Source: Candidatus Gorgonimonas leptogorgiae
Lineage (GTDB): Bacteria > Pseudomonadota > Gammaproteobacteria > Pseudomonadales > Endozoicomonadaceae
Assembly (NCBI GenBank): GCA_929200515.1
Contig: CAKNAD010000148.1
Coordinates: 1-7,289, forward strand
DNA length: 7,289 nt
Direction of reading: 5' to 3'
The position numbers were made by a program, and so were the translations under genes. Position 1 is the stretch's first letter. Each line of letters starts with the position of its first letter. This document shows positions 5,699-7,289 of the stretch, one piece after another. Under the pieces are notes generated by a model that saw only the letters and a program-made list of their open reading frames with translations, was not told where the DNA came from and made no database searches.

Positions 5699-6562
5699 AT
5701 GAAAAATAATCAAATAATATTAAAATCTTGGTTTTTTATTGTTTCTTTAATTTTTAGTTGTAAGTTAGTAGCGATAGAAGACAAAATCATAAATTATACT
5801 TGCGAGCATACTAATAAAGCATTATTCACTGAAAAAGGCAGGGCATGCTGCTATAAATTTAGCGATGATATTACTTATTTGCTTGTAGATAAATTTAAAC
5901 TAGGAATAGCGAAAAATACTTCAGATAATCAAGAAGTGTTATTGCCATCTAATACTAAAGAAAACAAGCATATTGCTCTACTGGTTCCGACTAAAAAAAA
6001 TTTATTGGTGGACTTTAATGACTCCACTACTTCGAAAATCACATCTAAAGATGTAGCTATAAAAGATCTTAGTTTTATAGCTGATGATTGTATTTCTTTT
6101 TTAGATTTATATAGAAATGTAACTTCAGTTTGTTCTATGAAGCATGAGTTTAAAACTTTAGATGATTCATTAGTATATTGTAGCTATATTATGTCTGAAA
6201 TATTAACAGTATTAAAACAAAAGAAAACATTGCTGTTTTTACCCGTTCTTATTCCGGCAATAGCTAGTCTAGAAAAAACTAGAGAATTATTGCCTTTAGC
6301 TTATATAGACAGTATTGAACAGAGCTATAATGATCCTAATAAGATAATATTCAATCTTATAATTCTTAAGGTGAGCGATAGGGTGTCTCCAATTCAGGAG
6401 TTATCGAACGAAAGTTATTTGCATATGATAACCACTCAGATGATTCAAAATAGAGCAAGGTATCAAATAAATTTAAATACTGGAAAAGCTGTTTTTGACC
6501 TAATAACTTCTAATGATATTGAGATTAGCATTAAAGAAGATTTATTGTCTTTGCATTTTTAA
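5699..6562 (+). CDS. Hypothetical exported protein, 287 aa
   Basis: I do not recognise the family. The N-terminus is a classic signal peptide: basic residues up to Lys9, a hydrophobic core (10-20), and a likely signal-peptidase I site after Leu-Val-Ala25. Cys21 preceded by IFS is a poor lipobox because of Phe at -2, so a lipoprotein is possible but less likely. The mature part has six cysteines (35, 50, 51, 131, 145, 161), an even number that could make three disulfides in the periplasm or outside the cell. Residues 175-200 are hydrophobic with prolines (LFLPVLIPAIAS), perhaps a buried or membrane-touching segment. The rest is Lys/Asp/Asn-rich. The start has a weak AGG (5686-5688) ten bases upstream. 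It is monocistronic, 206 nt from tilS, and faces the next gene stop to stop. Confidence 0.65.
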   Translation: MKNNQIILKSWFFIVSLIFSCKLVAIEDKIINYTCEHTNKALFTEKGRACCYKFSDDITYLLVDKFKLGIAKNTSDNQEVLLPSNTKENKHIALLVPTKKNLLVDFNDSTTSKITSKDVAIKDLSFIADDCISFLDLYRNVTSVCSMKHEFKTLDDSLVYCSYIMSEILTVLKQKKTLLFLPVLIPAIASLEKTRELLPLAYIDSIEQSYNDPNKIIFNLIILKVSDRVSPIQELSNESYLHMITTQMIQNRARYQINLNTGKAVFDLITSNDIEISIKEDLLSLHF

Positions 6563-6568
6563 AAATCA

Positions 6569-6919
6569 CTAGTAGCTGTTTACATCAGCTTCTCTTAGAA
6601 ATGATTCCATTCTAGGGCATCTATAAGATGCAGTAAACTTTTGCCAACAAGCTGTAGATGTTGGTTGTTTGATATTATACTCAGCAACTAAGTAATTTAC
6701 AGTTTCTTCTATGGCTTTATTCCAATCTGGATCAATATTACTTGTAGGCTCTTTTGCTTGAGGAAAATTAATCCACTTTGATAAGCTTAATTTAGGGCAG
6801 ATATATAGCTCATTATCTTGAGACATAAATAGTTCACCATTTAGGTCTAAATCTCTAAAGCGTTCGTTTACGTCATCTTTAGTGTTAAGTGTAACTTTTA
6901 TACTGTAAATATATGACAT
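6569..6919 (-). CDS. Hypothetical protein, 116 aa
   Basis: I do not recognise the family. The protein is small, soluble and acidic to neutral, without signal peptide or membrane span. The first 60 residues alternate hydrophobic and charged residues as in a beta-rich fold (SIKVTLNT, GELFMSQDNELYICPKL). The second half looks helical: DWNKAIEETVNYLVAEY (65-81), then a tail with aromatic and basic residues (WQKFTASYRC) ending in FLREADVNSY. Three cysteines occur (41, 91, 101). No clear Shine-Dalgarno precedes the ATG (complement of 6917-6919). Its stop lies 6 nt from the stop of the 287-residue exported gene on the other strand. Coding status is supported by the length of the open frame and composition only, so confidence is moderate. 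Confidence 0.55.
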   Translation of the reverse strand: MSYIYSIKVTLNTKDDVNERFRDLDLNGELFMSQDNELYICPKLSLSKWINFPQAKEPTSNIDPDWNKAIEETVNYLVAEYNIKQPTSTACWQKFTASYRCPRMESFLREADVNSY

Positions 6920-6981
6920 AATAAGAGTGATTGATGAACAGTACTATTTGTTTGGTGGTAAGGTACTAGGATGCTATAGGT

Positions 6982-7008
6982 TGTATATTATATAGTGCAG
7001 GAAGTCAA
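6982..7008 (-). promoter_or_regulatory. Possible - strand promoter for the 116-aa gene
   Basis: On the - strand TTGACT (complement of 7003-7008) precedes TATACA (complement of 6982-6987) with a short 15-bp spacer. A TATAAT (complement of 6987-6992) overlaps at an even shorter distance. Transcription would start roughly 55-60 nt before the ATG. The suboptimal spacing keeps confidence low. Confidence 0.3.
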
Positions 7009-7091
7009 GATTAATTATACCTTGTATCTGCTATGTGTATAATCAAAATTATCTTAATAATAGAAAATTGCTGATGGAATCTGTATTCTTC

Positions 7092-7120
7092 TTGATTTAA
7101 TATAGCTTTTATGGCATAAT
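7092..7120 (+). promoter_or_regulatory. Promoter-like element on the + strand with no clear gene behind it
   Basis: TTGATT (7092-7097) and CATAAT (7115-7120) stand exactly 17 bp apart, and TGG just before the -10 supplies the TG of an extended -10. A transcript would start near 7127 and run to the window edge through hairpins at 7198-7217 and 7246-7285. The only small frame in it (7176-7268) has no ribosome site. It could serve a small RNA or a gene beyond the edge. Confidence 0.4.
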
Positions 7121-7239
7121 GCACTAATAATTATTTTGTTTTAAATAGAAAAATAAAATTTGAAATACTTAAAAAATGGAGTTTTATACTGTAATTCGTT
7201 GTTTATCTAGAGACAACACGCTTTATAGTCTTTTTTATC

Positions 7240-7286
7240 AAAAAGTGCCTTATATCCCGCTCCTTTAGTTGCGAGATATAAGGCAT
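7240..7286 (-). terminator. Strong hairpin at the right edge; intrinsic terminator for a - strand gene, with an IS-like loop
   Basis: TGCCTTATATC (7246-7256) is the exact reverse complement of GATATAAGGCA (7275-7285), an 11-bp stem. After a C/A mismatch CGC (7258-7260) pairs with GCG (7271-7273) around the loop TCCTTTAGTT. On the - strand the stem is followed by C and five T (complement of 7240-7244), the form of a rho-independent terminator for a gene entering from the right. On the + strand no T run follows. The loop repeats TCCTTTAG, the core of the two IS200/IS605-like hairpins, in the same orientation. It may therefore be a diverged mobile-element end that also works as a terminator. Confidence 0.5.
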
Positions 7287-7289
7287 AAA

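Larger units (their letters stand above)
6920..7289. other. 370-bp intergenic region without a convincing gene
   Basis: No open frame on either strand here looks like a real gene. The region is very AT-rich. It holds a possible - strand promoter (6982-7008), a second TATAAT on the + strand (7038-7043) without a good -35, the + strand promoter-like element (7092-7120), a small hairpin GTTGTTT/AGACAAC (7198-7204 with 7211-7217) and the strong hairpin at 7246-7285. No tRNA or recognisable riboswitch is seen. Confidence 0.6.

Noticed and set aside
7198..7236. GTTGTTT/AGACAAC hairpin plus the TTTTTT at 7231-7236 as a + strand terminator
   Set aside because: The T run begins 13 nt after the stem, too far for a rho-independent terminator.
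7176..7268. 30-codon frame downstream of the promoter at 7092-7120
   Set aside because: It has no Shine-Dalgarno, its stop codon lies in the loop of the edge hairpin, and it has no recognisable similarity. It was kept only as part of the possible non-coding transcript.

Overview
The window is strongly AT-rich bacterial DNA. Its chromosomal core consists of a tRNA gene with a CAU anticodon followed by a co-directional cluster gmk - thiD - tilS. The two-domain TilS, the bacterial-type guanylate kinase and the CCA-encoding tRNA fit a gammaproteobacterium. The low G+C content, the orphan proteins around the core and the IS200/IS605-type remnants suggest a host-associated or intracellular member, for example something Legionellales-like. 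That placement is inference and no species can be named.

Layout. Positions 1-63 hold the C-terminal tail of a TnpB (IS200/IS605/IS1341 type) gene, which overlaps the right-end hairpin of the element. Next come two orphan genes on the + strand: a 115-residue cysteine- and glycine-rich protein (109-456) and a 590-residue protein of unknown function (537-2309). The start codon of the second lies inside a long imperfect hairpin (490-538). A consensus-like promoter (2361-2388) drives the tRNA gene (2429-2505). An extended -10 element (2534-2542) precedes gmk (2651-3271), thiD (3289-4128) and tilS (4125-5492). The gmk-thiD gap is 17 nt and thiD/tilS overlap by 4 nt (ATGA), so the three look like one operon. 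About 30 nt after tilS lies an orphan copy of the IS200/IS605-like hairpin (5523-5553) with no transposase attached. A 287-residue exported protein of unknown function (5699-6562) follows. It is convergent, with a 6-nt gap, to a 116-residue orphan gene on the - strand (6569-6919). The last 370 nt contain promoter-like elements on both strands and a strong hairpin (7246-7285) that would terminate a - strand transcript arriving from the right. Its loop repeats the TCCTTTAG core of the two IS-type hairpins.

How the parts relate. Gmk (GMP to GDP), ThiD (thiamine pyrimidine kinase) and TilS (lysidine synthesis on tRNA-Ile2) are housekeeping functions without a shared pathway; the operon is one of convenience. 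The tRNA just upstream carries C4-G69 and C5-G68, the acceptor-stem pairs known to mark the TilS substrate. It is therefore more likely tRNA-Ile2(CAU) than elongator tRNA-Met, so a modifying enzyme and its only substrate sit about 1.6 kb apart. The four orphan proteins are lineage-specific-looking and no function can be assigned from sequence. The observations most worth following are the dispersed TCCTTTAG hairpins and the start-codon-burying hairpin of the 590-residue gene. I see no defence system, CRISPR array or toxin-antitoxin pair that I can support.
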